64,000 bases of DNA from Centrapalus pauciflorus (taxonomy: Eukaryota; Streptophyta; Magnoliopsida; Asterales; Asteraceae): the NCBI GenBank assembly GCA_020465985.1, contig JAANYP010001790.1, positions 833,501 through 897,500 on the forward strand, written 5' to 3'. Position numbers and translations under genes: made by a program. This document shows positions 36,626-47,668 of this stretch, in pieces. Position 1 is the first letter of the stretch, and every line of letters starts with the position of its first letter. Below the pieces are notes generated by a model. That model was given only the letters and a program-made list of their open reading frames with translations. It did no database searches and was not told the origin of the DNA.

Positions 36626-38414
36626 TGTAACACCCCTCCCGATCCCGGAAATGCCACGTCAATACAATATCATAGGTGGCAATAACGCAACGGATCCATA
36701 ACACACGTGTCGTAGGATAATGCAGATTACGGTTAATTAAAACTTTAAACTTCATACATAATAACCCATGATTACATTTCATAATCCCATATAACAAAAC
36801 ACATAATCCCGGTCAATAACACATTGTTCTATACAGACACAAAACCATCACAGATCTTCAATCTATCTCGGATCTACCTCGGCTGTGGCTGCGGTCCTTT
36901 CTGATTCCCTGAACATGTTAGGCTCGATAACGTGAGCTATAAAGCCCGTGAGCACGCGAGGGTTGACACTGCACATAAGCACATAACACACAATCCCTGT
37001 CCCTGTCCCTGTCCCGATAACCCAACACACATCTCAGGTATAGAGCACAAGTATGAGATCGGAGTACACATAGCCCTGCGGGGACCCCTCCCCGGTGGAC
37101 ACATTGCACACAGCAATGGTCGGTAATACCCTGTAGCACGGAAGCTACCCGGCTACAGGCCCTGCCGTATATATACGCCCCAAGGACTGTAAGGGACAGT
37201 CAACCCGCGCGATTCCCCTTCGCGACTTATCGTCCGTATGGAACTCATCACGGACCCCTGAACCGATCTCGCATCTCATACATAACACGTATAAGGAATA
37301 GAGCATACCTGAGGTTCACGTCCCTGTCTCCCATAGATATAACACGCACAATATAGCTATTCAACTATAACGTAAAGGATGGAGCGCGTTTTAGAAAACG
37401 TCTCGAGTACTCACCTGATTGGTTCCCCGAAGTTTGGCCTCCTTGTTCGAACCCTGCTCGAGATCCACTAGTCCCTGTAATCACACGGATAGCCCAACAA
37501 TCAATCGCAATTCCCAATTAACACATATCACATGATTACAACAATTCGGACTCAATTCAAACCCGATAGTCCCACGAAACCGAAACTCGATTAATACCCG
37601 AAACTCGACTCAAACCCGACTCAAGGCAATCCCAAACAAGACCCCAACCCCAACAAAACACAGCCCGAGCAATCCCGAAGAAAACCCGACACAATTCGAC
37701 CCAAACTCAATTTACAAAGTTAAACTCGGATTTTCAATGCAGGCAGTTAGTCGCGCCGCGGACCCCCTGGTCGTCGCGCCGCGACACCGCGAAATCCCTG
37801 TTCTTGACCTGCGATTTTCAGCTTCAGCCCAGGAGTACTAAACTCCATCCATACCCGAATTAGTCACAAATAAGCATACAAAAACCATACATAACCTGCC
37901 TCTTTGAGTTATCAACCAATTCCCAAATCATAACAACATACATACATCAATTGGAGGCTGTTCACAAGAACCCTTACCTTGATTGAGCTCAAGAACACAC
38001 AAGAAGAAGAAGAAGCTAAATCCCAAGGTTTTACAATCAAAATCTGAGGCTTGGGGCTTCAATTCTGCTGCTGGAGCTCACAAATACACACACATATACA
38101 CTTAGGGTTATCTCACAAATGGATAAGGGAGAAAGGAAGGCACACACGTATATACGTCTTTATCCCGATCGGTCCCGAACCCATTAACTCGAACCCGATA
38201 TCACATTTTCAATATTTATGCCCATTTAACCCATTTAATCCCACGATCCCAAAAACATAATCCGTTCATTAAAATTATAACCCGATGACACGCGAGCCCA
38301 ATCCCGACACGTATTAATCCACGAAACGGGATATAATTGGACCAACCCAATATTAATAAATTATTCATCCACTAAAATAATTCCACGTACCAGGTCAAAT
38401 TAACGGATGTTACA
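36626..38414 (-). repeat. 3' LTR of element A
   Basis: Plus strand starts TGTAACACCCC and ends GGATGTTACA. 1789 bp. Carries the conserved (CCCTGT)n tract (36995-37015) and GC-rich CGCGCCGCGAC repeats. Confidence 0.95.
36995..37015 (-). promoter_or_regulatory. Putative G-quadruplex motif in LTR (element A, 3')
   Basis: The element sense strand carries four GGG runs with ACA loops. The same 21 nt occurs in all four LTRs. Confidence 0.6.
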
Positions 38415-38428
38415 AATCCTCCCCTCTT
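38415..38428 (-). other. Polypurine tract of element A
   Basis: Sense strand aagaggggaggatt immediately before the 3' LTR; primes plus-strand synthesis. Confidence 0.85.
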
Positions 38429-38449
38429 AAAGAGATTCCGTCCCGGAAT

Positions 38450-41400
38450 CTAACTCGAATTCTGGAATAGGTGAGGATATCTCGATCGCATTTCCGACTC
38501 GGGCTCCCAGGTAGCGTTGGTACCTTTATGGTGTCTCCACTGAACAAGTACCAAGGCAATCTCTTTATTCCTCAGCTTTTTGATCTTTCGGTCGGTCACG
38601 GCCTCGGGCTGCTCCACATATCGCAGCTGCTCATCGACTGTAATCTCAGATAAAGGCACATACTGATCATCTGTAGCCAGACACTTCCGGAGATGACTCA
38701 CGTGAAACGTATCGTGCACACCAGCCAACTCCGAAGGCAATCGTAGTCGGTAGGCCTGATCCCGGACTCTCTCAATGATCTCGAACGGCCCAATATACCG
38801 CGGACTCAGCTTTCCACGATGTCTGAATCGGATGACCCCCTTCCACGGCGATACCTTAAGCAACACGCGGTCCCCGACACTGAACTCTAGCTCCTTCAGA
38901 CGGCGATCGGCATAGCTCTTTTGACGGCTCTGGGCGACCCTCATATGCTCCCGAATCACGGCCACCTTGTCACTAGTTTCTTGCAATAACTCCGGCCCGC
39001 TAATAGGTCGCTCACCGACCTCGCCCCAACACACTGGGGTCAGGCACTTGCGCCCATATAGTGCCTCAAACGGAGCCATTTTAATCGTGGCGTGATAGCT
39101 GTTATTATACGCGAATTCGACCAACGGTAAATGCACGTCCCAATTGCCGCTGAAGTCGATAGCACACGCCCGCAACATATCCTCGAGGGTCTGATTGGTG
39201 CGCTCGGTCTGCCCGTCAGTCTGCGGTCTATATGCCGTGCTCAGCTGAACCCTGGTACCCAATTCCCGCTGGAAACTCTGCCAGAAACGAGACGTAAACC
39301 GTGTATCCCTGTCCGAAGTAATCGACACCGGAATCCCATGTCGCGACACTACCTCGTTGATATACAGCCTCGCTAACTGATCCATGGTGATAGTACCCCG
39401 AACGGCTAAGAAGTGTGCACTCTTCGTTAGTCGATCCACTATAACCCAGATCATGTCGTTCCCGCGGACCGTGCGTGGAAGTCTTACAATGAAATCCATC
39501 GTAATATGATACCACTTCCACTCGGGGATTTCCAACGGCTGTAGATGTCCGTGCGGCTTCTGATGCTCGGCTTTGACTCTGAGACACGTCATGCACTGCT
39601 CAACATATCGGCCCACATCTCTTTTCATTCCCGGCCACCAGTAGAAGTCACGGAGATCACGATACATCTTAGTACTCCCCGGATGCACAGATAGCCTCGA
39701 CCGATGCGACTCATCAAGAATCAACTGTCGCAGATTCCCAACCCTCGGGACCCAAACCCTATCATGGAACACAAGCAACCCACGATCGTCCCTGATCAAT
39801 GACTCAAGCTGCCCGATCAATCGTTCACGCTTCACATTATCACCTCGCAGGCCCTCCTGCTGTGCTAACCTCAGACTATCGATCAAAGTCGAGGTGATCT
39901 CAAGCCTCGAGGCTCTGGAAATCACAGTCTGGCCGCATGCCCTACGGCTCAGCGCGTCAGCTACCACATTAGCCCGACCCGGGTGGTACTGAATCTCGCA
40001 ATCGTAGTCCTTAAGCAACTCAAGGCTACGGCGTTGTCGCATATTAAGATCTTTCTGGCTGAACAAATACTGAAGACTCTTATGATCGGTATACACAATA
40101 AACCGAGACCCATACAGATAATGACGCCAAATCTTCAACGCAAACACAATGGCGTCCAACTCTAAATCGTGCACGGTATGGTTCTCCTCGTAAGTCTTCA
40201 GCTGGCGCGAGGCATAAGCGATCACTTTCCCTCGCTGCATCAGAACACATCCCAACCCTGACCCCGAAGCATCACAATAAACCACGAAATCATCGGTACC
40301 CTCCGGCAAGGCCAACACTGGAGCCTGACACAATCGGGTCTTTAGCTCTCTGAACGCATGCTCCTGATCCTCGGACCACTCAAACAGAACGGACTGCCGT
40401 GTCAATCTCGTCAACGGCAAGGCAATCCTCGAGAAATCCTGGATGAAGCGTCTATAATACCCGGCGAGACCCAGAAAACTACGAATCTCAGGCACTGATC
40501 TCGGAGGCTCCCAGCTCATCACTGCCTCAATCTTAGCTGGATCCACTTTTATACCCTCGGCACTGACCACGTGACCCAAAAACTGCACTTCCCGAAGCCA
40601 AAATTCACATTTGGAGAATTTCGCGTATAGTCTCTCCCTGCGCAGCACAGATAAAACCTCTCGGAGGTGCTGCTCGTGATCCTCGGCACTCCGCGAGTAG
40701 ATAAGGATGTCATCAATGAACACGATCACGAATCTATCCAACATAGTTCTACACACCCGGTTCATCAAATCCATGAAAGCGGCGGGTGCGTTAGTCAAAC
40801 CGAAAGGCATCACAAGGAACTCGTAATGCCCATAACGAGTCCGAAACGCTGTCTTCGGCACATCCTCGTCCCTGACCCTTAACTGATGATAACCAGACCG
40901 CAAGTCGATCTTGGAGAAGTAACTCGAGCCCTGGAGCTGATCAAACAGGTCGTCGATACGTGGAAGCGGATAACGATTCTTCACAGTCACTTTATTCAAT
41001 TCCCGATAGTCGATACACATCCGCATACTACCGTCCTTCTTTTTCACGAAAAGCACTGGCGCACCCCACGGCGACGAACTAGGACGGATAAATCCACGAT
41101 CCAGAAGCTCCTGCAACTGAGACATCAGCTCTCGCATCTCTGTCGGTGCCAGCCTATAAGGCGTCTTAGCATTCGGCACCGCCCCAGGAACAAGATCGAT
41201 CCGAAACTCTACTTGGCGATCTGGCGGTAACCCAGGCAACTCCTCTGGGAATACCTCAGGGAACTCACGAACCACCGGAATATCCTCTAAGGTCTTCTTT
41301 TCCTTCCTCGCGTCAACTACATAAGCTAGGAAGGTCTCGCACCCTTTAGAGACATATCTCTGAGCCCTGACCATAGATACGATCCCGATATCTCCCTTAC

Positions 41401-43120
41401 GGCGTTCCCCATACACAATCACACTCTCACTGTCAGAAATGGGTATACAGATGATCTTCTTGGCACACAGAATATCAGCCCGTCTGGCAGTCAACCAGTC
41501 CATACCCACTATCACATCGAAGCTACTGATCTCAATCGGCAGCAAATCGATTTCAAACTGATGTGAATCTATTTCTAACACACAGCCCCGATAAACACGA
41601 CTCACTAACATTGAACTCCCATCAACCCTCTCGACAATTAACGGAACAGATAAAGAAAAAGGAGACACACTAAAATACGCACAAAATATAACAGACACAT
41701 AGGAGCGATCTGCCCCGGAATCAAATAACACACGAGCTCGAAGTCCGTTAAGGATGTACGTACCCGAAACAACGTCTGTAGCATCCCGTGCCTCCTCTGC
41801 GGTAGCCTGAAACACTCGTCCGCGGCCTCTCGGAACTGACTCACGGCGGCTGAACGACGACGGCTCTGCCCTGGTCCCACTTAAACTAGCCCCCTGTACT
41901 GCCGGTCCCGGCTCTGGACAATCCCTAACCCGATGCCCTGGTCGCCCACATCTGAAACACAACGGCTCAGGCACCGTACAAACTGAAGCGGCGTGGCCCC
42001 GCTGGCCGCACCGGAAACAACGTGGCTGCTCCGATAAACACTGTCCGGAATGGCGCCGGTGACATTTCGGGCACTCCCGATCACCATAAGAACTCTCGAC
42101 ACGGCTACCGGACACCTGGGACCCCTGTCCCACACTACTCTGGCTCTGCGCCCCCGACCCCTGACTCTGGCCCTGACCCTGACCCTGACGTCTCGATCGA
42201 CGATCTCGACCCCGGTCCCTATCACGTCTCTGACCCGACCCTTGCCCTGAAATCTGCCCAGAACCCTGACCTGAAAACCGCCACTGATCCGGACGCTGGT
42301 CACTGGGGGCGTCCCCGGAAGATCTCCATACACTGGACGGCTGATCAGAGGTCCCAGTACGCTGCCTCTGAGATGAGGGCTGCTCCCTCTGCTTGAGGAT
42401 CTCTCGCTCCCTCATGCGGGCCATCTCAAGGGCTCTAGCAAATGTCGGAGTATCGTGCAACCCCACAAACTCTCGAATATCAGATCGGAGCCCATCTATG
42501 AACGCATCGGCTTTACGGCTCTCGGTATCCACATGCTGAGGCGCGAACTGTGAGTACTCATTAAATCGGTCGACATACTGCTGGACCGTCATATTACCCT
42601 GCTGCAAATGGAGGAATCGGCGCTCCATCTCCCGTCTCTCATCCCTCGGAATGTACTGTAACTCAAACATAGCCCTGAACTGCTCCCAAGTCATAGCATA
42701 AGCGGCGGACTCAGTCATCGAAGACTCAATCGATTTCCACCACTGCAAAGCACCGCCCCGTAACTGATATGCGGCGTATCCAACCATATCTCTAGGATCC
42801 ACGTCGGCCACTCGGAACGCGCCCTCAATCTCACGCTCCCATGCGATGGCCGCCCCCGGCTCACCGTCACCCCGAAACTGCGGCGGAGCTCCTGTCATAA
42901 AATCCTTGAAGGACCCGCCCCGCTGAGAAGATGACGAAGCACCACCCCTAGACTCAGTCTCGGCATGCTGAATAACTGGCCCCAAACTCTGACCCTGCTC
43001 ACGCTCTTGCTCTTTCTGCTTCCTGTAAAACTCGGTAAGAACATCTAGCAACTCGGATTTACGAATATACTCGTCACTGGGCGGCTTACCCGCGCCCGAA
43101 CCCTCTCCTTGAGCTGCCAT
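38450..43120 (-). CDS. Gag-Pol polyprotein of element A (chromovirus)
   Basis: 1556 aa from the ATG at 43120; the upstream in-frame GTG is not a plausible eukaryotic start. Domains in order: retrotransposon Gag about 75-250; an RG/GQ-rich linker; CCHC knuckles 368-381 and 388-401, with a weaker CPKC motif before them; aspartic protease DSGAD at 467; reverse transcriptase with KIDLRSGYHQ and catalytic FIDD (801-804); RNase H with YCDAS and YTDH (about 949 and 1012); integrase HHCC zinc region (1139-1179) and DDE core D1209, D1270, E1306 with D35E spacing; GPY-type segment near 1437-1448; and a C-terminal chromodomain 1501-1552 (QWRHHKGTNATWEPE). Chromodomains usually guide integration into heterochromatin. 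The frame is uninterrupted and differs from B by a two-residue GQ insertion and about nine substitutions. Confidence 0.96.
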   Translation of the reverse strand: MAAQGEGSGAGKPPSDEYIRKSELLDVLTEFYRKQKEQEREQGQSLGPVIQHAETESRGGASSSSQRGGSFKDFMTGAPPQFRGDGEPGAAIAWEREIEGAFRVADVDPRDMVGYAAYQLRGGALQWWKSIESSMTESAAYAMTWEQFRAMFELQYIPRDERREMERRFLHLQQGNMTVQQYVDRFNEYSQFAPQHVDTESRKADAFIDGLRSDIREFVGLHDTPTFARALEMARMREREILKQREQPSSQRQRTGTSDQPSSVWRSSGDAPSDQRPDQWRFSGQGSGQISGQGSGQRRDRDRGRDRRSRRQGQGQGQSQGSGAQSQSSVGQGSQVSGSRVESSYGDRECPKCHRRHSGQCLSEQPRCFRCGQRGHAASVCTVPEPLCFRCGRPGHRVRDCPEPGPAVQGASLSGTRAEPSSFSRRESVPRGRGRVFQATAEEARDATDVVSGTYILNGLRARVLFDSGADRSYVSVIFCAYFSVSPFSLSVPLIVERVDGSSMLVSRVYRGCVLEIDSHQFEIDLLPIEISSFDVIVGMDWLTARRADILCAKKIICIPISDSESVIVYGERRKGDIGIVSMVRAQRYVSKGCETFLAYVVDARKEKKTLEDIPVVREFPEVFPEELPGLPPDRQVEFRIDLVPGAVPNAKTPYRLAPTEMRELMSQLQELLDRGFIRPSSSPWGAPVLFVKKKDGSMRMCIDYRELNKVTVKNRYPLPRIDDLFDQLQGSSYFSKIDLRSGYHQLRVRDEDVPKTAFRTRYGHYEFLVMPFGLTNAPAAFMDLMNRVCRTMLDRFVIVFIDDILIYSRSAEDHEQHLREVLSVLRRERLYAKFSKCEFWLREVQFLGHVVSAEGIKVDPAKIEAVMSWEPPRSVPEIRSFLGLAGYYRRFIQDFSRIALPLTRLTRQSVLFEWSEDQEHAFRELKTRLCQAPVLALPEGTDDFVVYCDASGSGLGCVLMQRGKVIAYASRQLKTYEENHTVHDLELDAIVFALKIWRHYLYGSRFIVYTDHKSLQYLFSQKDLNMRQRRSLELLKDYDCEIQYHPGRANVVADALSRRACGQTVISRASRLEITSTLIDSLRLAQQEGLRGDNVKRERLIGQLESLIRDDRGLLVFHDRVWVPRVGNLRQLILDESHRSRLSVHPGSTKMYRDLRDFYWWPGMKRDVGRYVEQCMTCLRVKAEHQKPHGHLQPLEIPEWKWYHITMDFIVRLPRTVRGNDMIWVIVDRLTKSAHFLAVRGTITMDQLARLYINEVVSRHGIPVSITSDRDTRFTSRFWQSFQRELGTRVQLSTAYRPQTDGQTERTNQTLEDMLRACAIDFSGNWDVHLPLVEFAYNNSYHATIKMAPFEALYGRKCLTPVCWGEVGERPISGPELLQETSDKVAVIREHMRVAQSRQKSYADRRLKELEFSVGDRVLLKVSPWKGVIRFRHRGKLSPRYIGPFEIIERVRDQAYRLRLPSELAGVHDTFHVSHLRKCLATDDQYVPLSEITVDEQLRYVEQPEAVTDRKIKKLRNKEIALVLVQWRHHKGTNATWEPESEMRSRYPHLFQNSS

Positions 43121-43287
43121 GATAATCTGCACAAAGCAAAACGATTAAGCACAAAGGATAAATCACCCAGCGTTATACACTAAGTCAGGTCGGTTAATCC
43201 GCTATATAATCGCAAAATGATCCCCCATGGACCGGAACAAGGTCTAAGTTAAGCATCCACTAATGATACTCAAGCTTCAAACCACAA

Positions 43288-43299
43288 GCTCTGATACCA
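43288..43299 (-). other. Primer-binding site of element A
   Basis: Sense strand TGGTATCAGAGC, complementary to the 3' end of initiator-Met tRNA, three bases inside the 5' LTR. Confidence 0.9.
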
Positions 43300-43302
43300 T
43301 GC

Positions 43303-45091
43303 TGTAACACCCCTCCCGATCCCGGAAATGCCACGTCAATACAATATCATAGGTGGCAATAACGCAACGGATCCATAACACACGTGTCGTAGGATAATGC
43401 AGATTACGGTTAATTAAAACTTTAAACTTCATACATAATAACCCATGATTACATTTCATAATCCCATATAACAAAACACATAATCCCGGTCACTAACACA
43501 TTGTTCTATACAGACACAAAACCATCACAGATCTTCAATCTATCTCGGATCTACCTCGGCTGTGGCTGCGGTCCTTTCTGATTCCCTGAACATGTTAGGC
43601 TCGATAACGTGAGCTATAAAGCCCGTGAGCACGCGAGGGTTGACACTGCACATAAGCACATAACACACAATCCCTGTCCCTGTCCCTGTCCCGATAACCC
43701 AACACACATCTCAGGTATAAAGCACAAGTATGAGATCGGAGTACACATAGCCCTGCGGGGACCCCTCCCCGGTGGACACATTGCACACAGCAATGGTCGG
43801 TAATACCCTGTAGCACGGAAGCTACCCGGCTACAGGCCCTGCCGTATATATACGCCCCAAGGACTGTAAGGGACAGTCAACCCGCGCGATTCCCCTTCGC
43901 GACTTATCGTCCGTATGGAACTCATCACGGACCCCTGAACCGATCTCGCATCTCATACATAACACGTATAAGGAATAGAGCATACCTGAGGTTCACGTCC
44001 CTGTCTCCCATAGATATAACACGCACAATATAGCTATTCAACTATAACGTAAAGGATGGCGCGCGTTTTAGAAAACGTCTCGAGTACTCACCTGATTGGT
44101 TCCCCGAAGTTTGGCCTCCTTGTTCGAACCCTGCTCGAGATCCACTAGTCCCTGTAATCACACGGATAGCCCAACAATCAATCGCAATTCCCAATTAACA
44201 CATATCACATGATTACAACAATTCGGACTCAATTCAAACCCGATAGTCCCACGAAACCGAAACTCGATTAATACCCGAAACTCGACTCAAACCCGACTCA
44301 AGGCAATCCCAAACAAGACCCCAACCCCAACAAAACACAGCCCGAGCAATCCCGAAGAAAACCCGACACAATTCGACCCAAACTCAATTTACAAAGTTAA
44401 ACTCGGATTTTCAATGCAGGCAGTTAGTCGCGCCGCGGACCCCCTGGTCGTCGCGCCGCGACACCGCGAAATCCCTGTTCTTGACCTGCGATTTTCAGCT
44501 TCAGCCCAGGAGTACTAAACTCCATCCATACCCGAATTAGTCACAAATAAGCATACAAAAACCATACATAACCTGCCTCTTTGAGTTATCAACCAATTCC
44601 CAAATCATAACAACATACATACATCAATTGGAGGCTGTTCACAAGAACCCTTACCTTGATTGAGCTCAAGAACACACAAGAAGAAGAAGAAGCTAAATCC
44701 CAAGGTTTTACAATCAAAATCTGAGGCTTGGGGCTTCAATTCTGCTGCTGGAGCTCACAAATACACACACATATACACTTAGGGTTATCTCACAAATGGA
44801 TAAGGGAGAAAGGAAGGCACACACATATATACGTCTTTATCCCGATCGGTCCCGAACCCATTAACCCGAACCCGATATCACATTTTCAATATTTATGCCC
44901 ATTTAACCCATTTAATCCCACGATCCCAAAAACATAATCCGTTCATTAAAATTATAACCCGATGACACGCGAGCCCAATCCCGACACGTATTAATCCACG
45001 AAACGGGATATAATTGGACCAACCCAATATTAATAAATTATTCATCCACTAAAATAATTCCACGTACCAGGTCAAATTAACGGATGTTACA
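43303..45091 (-). repeat. 5' LTR of element A
   Basis: 1789 bp with the same termini as the 3' LTR. Its G-quadruplex motif is at 43672-43692. Confidence 0.95.
43672..43692 (-). promoter_or_regulatory. Putative G-quadruplex motif in LTR (element A, 5')
   Basis: Four GGG runs with ACA loops on the element sense strand. Confidence 0.6.
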
Positions 45092-45180
45092 TACAATGAT
45101 CATTTATATACATATACATATATTTCATTATATGGTTTGTCCATTAATTATATATAGTTCCGTTGGAGTATGTATATACA

Positions 45181-45727
45181 CAGTGACATAGCCAGGATTT
45201 TTTTTCCAAGGGTGGCCCGTGGCCAAACAAATTTTCAAATACAAACAAATAATTCATAAAAATATTTTAGTATATATACAAATTTAAAATCAATCAAACT
45301 AACTATGTAAAAATGATTTAAGAATTTATAAGTATATACATTCGTATTTATAATGGTTTAAAAACTATAATTTCAAAATTAAAAGTTTGATAATAAATTA
45401 AAGCCTATCAGTAGTCTTTAAATGAAACGAATTAACATTTGAGATATGAATTAATAGATAATCAACAATCTAATAATGTACTAATAATTCAATAATATGT
45501 GCTGATGAATCATAAAAAATAAAAAATCAACGCATCAAATATCAATTTTGGTTATATCCTATATAAGTTTTTATGCTATACCAAGTAATAAATAAGTGAA
45601 CATGATATATACGTATGTATGTATACTTTGCATTTACTAGTAACTTTTTATTTGTTTAAGAAAATAATAATATTCTTATATAATAAATCTTAAATATAAT
45701 ATTGTAAAAAAATTGACTACGCCACTG
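45181..45727. mobile_element. hAT-type MITE
   Basis: Ends CAGTGACATAGCCA and TGACTACGCCACTG. The perfect 8-bp duplication tatataca lies at 45173-45180 and 45728-45735. It is related by its ends to the MITE at 6742 and is AT-rich and non-coding. Confidence 0.88.
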
Positions 45728-45870
45728 TATATACAGATAACATTACTACGATATTGTTGACAGCGTTATAAGACACTAGAGGATCATACTAACTAGTAAC
45801 TGCCCCATATATAGAACAAATGCAATTTACAATGTAAAAGGAATTATAGCAATATTTGATATTATTATTT

Positions 45871-46751
45871 GGGTTAATATTGAAAAAACCCTACAAACTT
45901 TCATGAATTTATCGATTAAGTCACTGTACTTTTTTTCTCAGTGTATAAGTCCCTAGACAATTTTTGTCTTATTCAAAACTACATATTTGACATGTTTAGC
46001 AGGTCACGAACCGGTAAACGGTACAGTGACCTAAACAATAAAAAAAAGTTCAGTGACTTAATCGTGAAATTGAAAAAAAAAAAGTTCATTTTCTTAATAA
46101 TAAACTATTTGTGTAACTAATTGTTTTACATGTTAAGTAGGTAGCATGTTAAAAATATATAGTTTTGAATAAGACAAACTTTATTTAGGGATTTAAATAC
46201 TTGGAAAAAAATTCATTGGCTTAATAGATAATTGTATGAAAATCCGTGTGGCTTTTTCAATATTAACTAGGGGTGTTCAAAATAAACCGGAAAACCGAAA
46301 AACCGAGCCGGACCGGTCAATCCGAAACCGAAAAAACCGACATATGACGGACCGGTTACGGTTTTCATTTTTGATAAACCGCGGGTAACCGAACCGAACA
46401 TAAACATATCACAAATATTTACATATAAATAGATAAATTACAAACTAAAATATTATATTTATAGTTTTATTTTAATTAAATATTTGTTTGTTTAAGTAGT
46501 TTTGTGAAAATTATAATGTAATTGATATATTTATTACGAATAAACTTAATTTTAAGGAATAATCAAAGTTTAAAAATTTATATTTCTATACTTTTATTAT
46601 TTATAAATAGATAACAACTATCCGAAACTATCCGCAAACCGAACCGCATATAACCGAAACCATAAAGCGGGTAACCGAAACCGAAAATACGGTTCACACT
46701 TTTGCTACTAACCGAACCGAACCGGTCCATGAACAGCCCTAATATTAACCC
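45871..46751. mobile_element. Mutator-type MITE, interrupted by a hAT MITE
   Basis: The left end gggttaatattgaaaaa is inverted at 46751 once the nested element (46268-46741 plus its duplication) is removed. Near-perfect 9-bp duplications are ttattattt (45862-45870) and ttattatta (46752-46760). The arms carry cttaatcg and ccctagacaa-type phrases. A truncated relative flanks element B at 57678. Confidence 0.75.
46268..46741. mobile_element. hAT-type MITE nested in a Mutator-type MITE
   Basis: Ends TAGGGGTGTTCA and TGAACAGCCCTA. The perfect 8-bp duplication atattaac lies at 46260-46267 and 46742-46749. The interior is built of aaccg/cggtt motifs. It interrupts the right terminal repeat of the older element. 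Confidence 0.88.
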
Positions 46752-46996
46752 TTATTATTAATTATTAGAAAGAGAATTAATTAGTCATTTGATGATTAGT
46801 TAATATGTCGATTATAACAGAGAGACTTTCTGATTATAAATGATAAATATTAGCCGATTAAAAAGGAGTTTTTTATAATTAAATTATCATACGTTAGTGA
46901 TAGTTATTATTTAATTAGGATTAATTATTGTGAGATAATAATTATTTATGAAATATTACTCCAGGTAATTAGTTATTATATGATTAATAATTAATT

Positions 46997-47185
46997 TTTT
47001 TTTTTAAACAGCAAATGTTAGTGGTTAGTTTTTAGCACCAATGTTAACCATCTTGAGAGTGAGGACCAAACCTCACATGCACCTCCACCTAAGGTAAAAC
47101 GTCATTGACAAAGCTTGAACTCGAGACCTCAACCAAGAGGACACTCCTACCTATGGTAGTGACCAATTGATCTATGTCAAGTGGT
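46997..47185 (-). mobile_element. tRNA-derived SINE, reverse orientation
   Basis: On the minus strand a box A-like start, a box B-like gagttcaagct (47111-47121) and a terminal oligo-A are present. The perfect 16-bp duplication tgattaataattaatt lies at 46981-46996 and 47186-47201. Confidence 0.85.
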
Positions 47186-47201
47186 TGATTAATAATTAAT
47201 T

Positions 47202-47668
47202 GATAAATGAAATATCAAACTAATGAATGGATAACCTTAGTACCTTACGGCTTAGGCCTTGTAAATAAGGAATTCACGTTTTCAGAAATTTGGACCGAAA
47301 AATAGCTCTATCTCTCTTTCTCTCTCTGTTTTTATTTGCGTCTCTCGCCTAAGAGAGAGAGAGGAGTACCCAGGCCGCTAGCCGCGCGGCTCCTACACCT
47401 CGGCAGCCCCCGGCGGCTACACCAACCCCGCCCCCCGGCCCCGCCTAATTCCTTCCCCGGCCCGGCTCCCTCTCCCCGCTCCACCCCGCTCCCCCATTGT
47501 CCTTTTGTGCGCCCAACGGTCACTAGACCGTCTGAAAGTAAAAAAAAAAAATTTATTAATTTTTTTTCCCTATAAATATATCTTCACAACACATCCACTT
47601 TCACCACTTTCACCACTTTCATCTCTTCCACACACTTTCATCTCTCAATCTCTATATTTTTTAAAGTC
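47202..47668 (+). other. 5' region of a PIF/Harbinger-type ORF1
   Basis: A GC-rich block (47370-47500) is followed by an A/T tract, a TATA box (tataaata, 47571-47578) and a pyrimidine-rich leader (cactttcaccactttc) before the ATG at 47669. This resembles the intact promoter of the pseudogene that follows. The left end of the parent element was not located. Confidence 0.5.
47571..47578 (+). promoter_or_regulatory. TATA box of the PIF ORF1 pseudogene
   Basis: tataaata, about 98 bp upstream of the ATG, with a CT-rich leader following. Confidence 0.55.

Larger units (their letters stand above)
36626..45091 (-). mobile_element. Complete Ty3/gypsy chromovirus, element A (Tekay/Del type)
   Basis: An 8466-bp element with two 1789-bp LTRs of equal length, an initiator-Met-type primer-binding site, one long gag-pol frame, a polypurine tract and perfect 5-bp target-site duplications tacaa (36621-36625 and 45092-45096). 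The LTRs differ by about five substitutions by eye, so the insertion is young. Gag, protease, RT, RNase H, integrase and a C-terminal chromodomain appear in the chromovirus order. No disabling mutation was noticed. It is inverted relative to element B. Confidence 0.95.

Noticed and set aside
36918..37139. Conserved 73-aa frame found in all four LTRs
   Set aside because: Conservation reflects LTR identity; no domain, no coding-specific substitution pattern, and LTRs of this class do not encode proteins.
41638..42396. Extra frames over gag in element A and the equivalent 51913-52665 in B
   Set aside because: Shadows of the GC-rich gag-pol frame; duplicated because the elements are duplicated.
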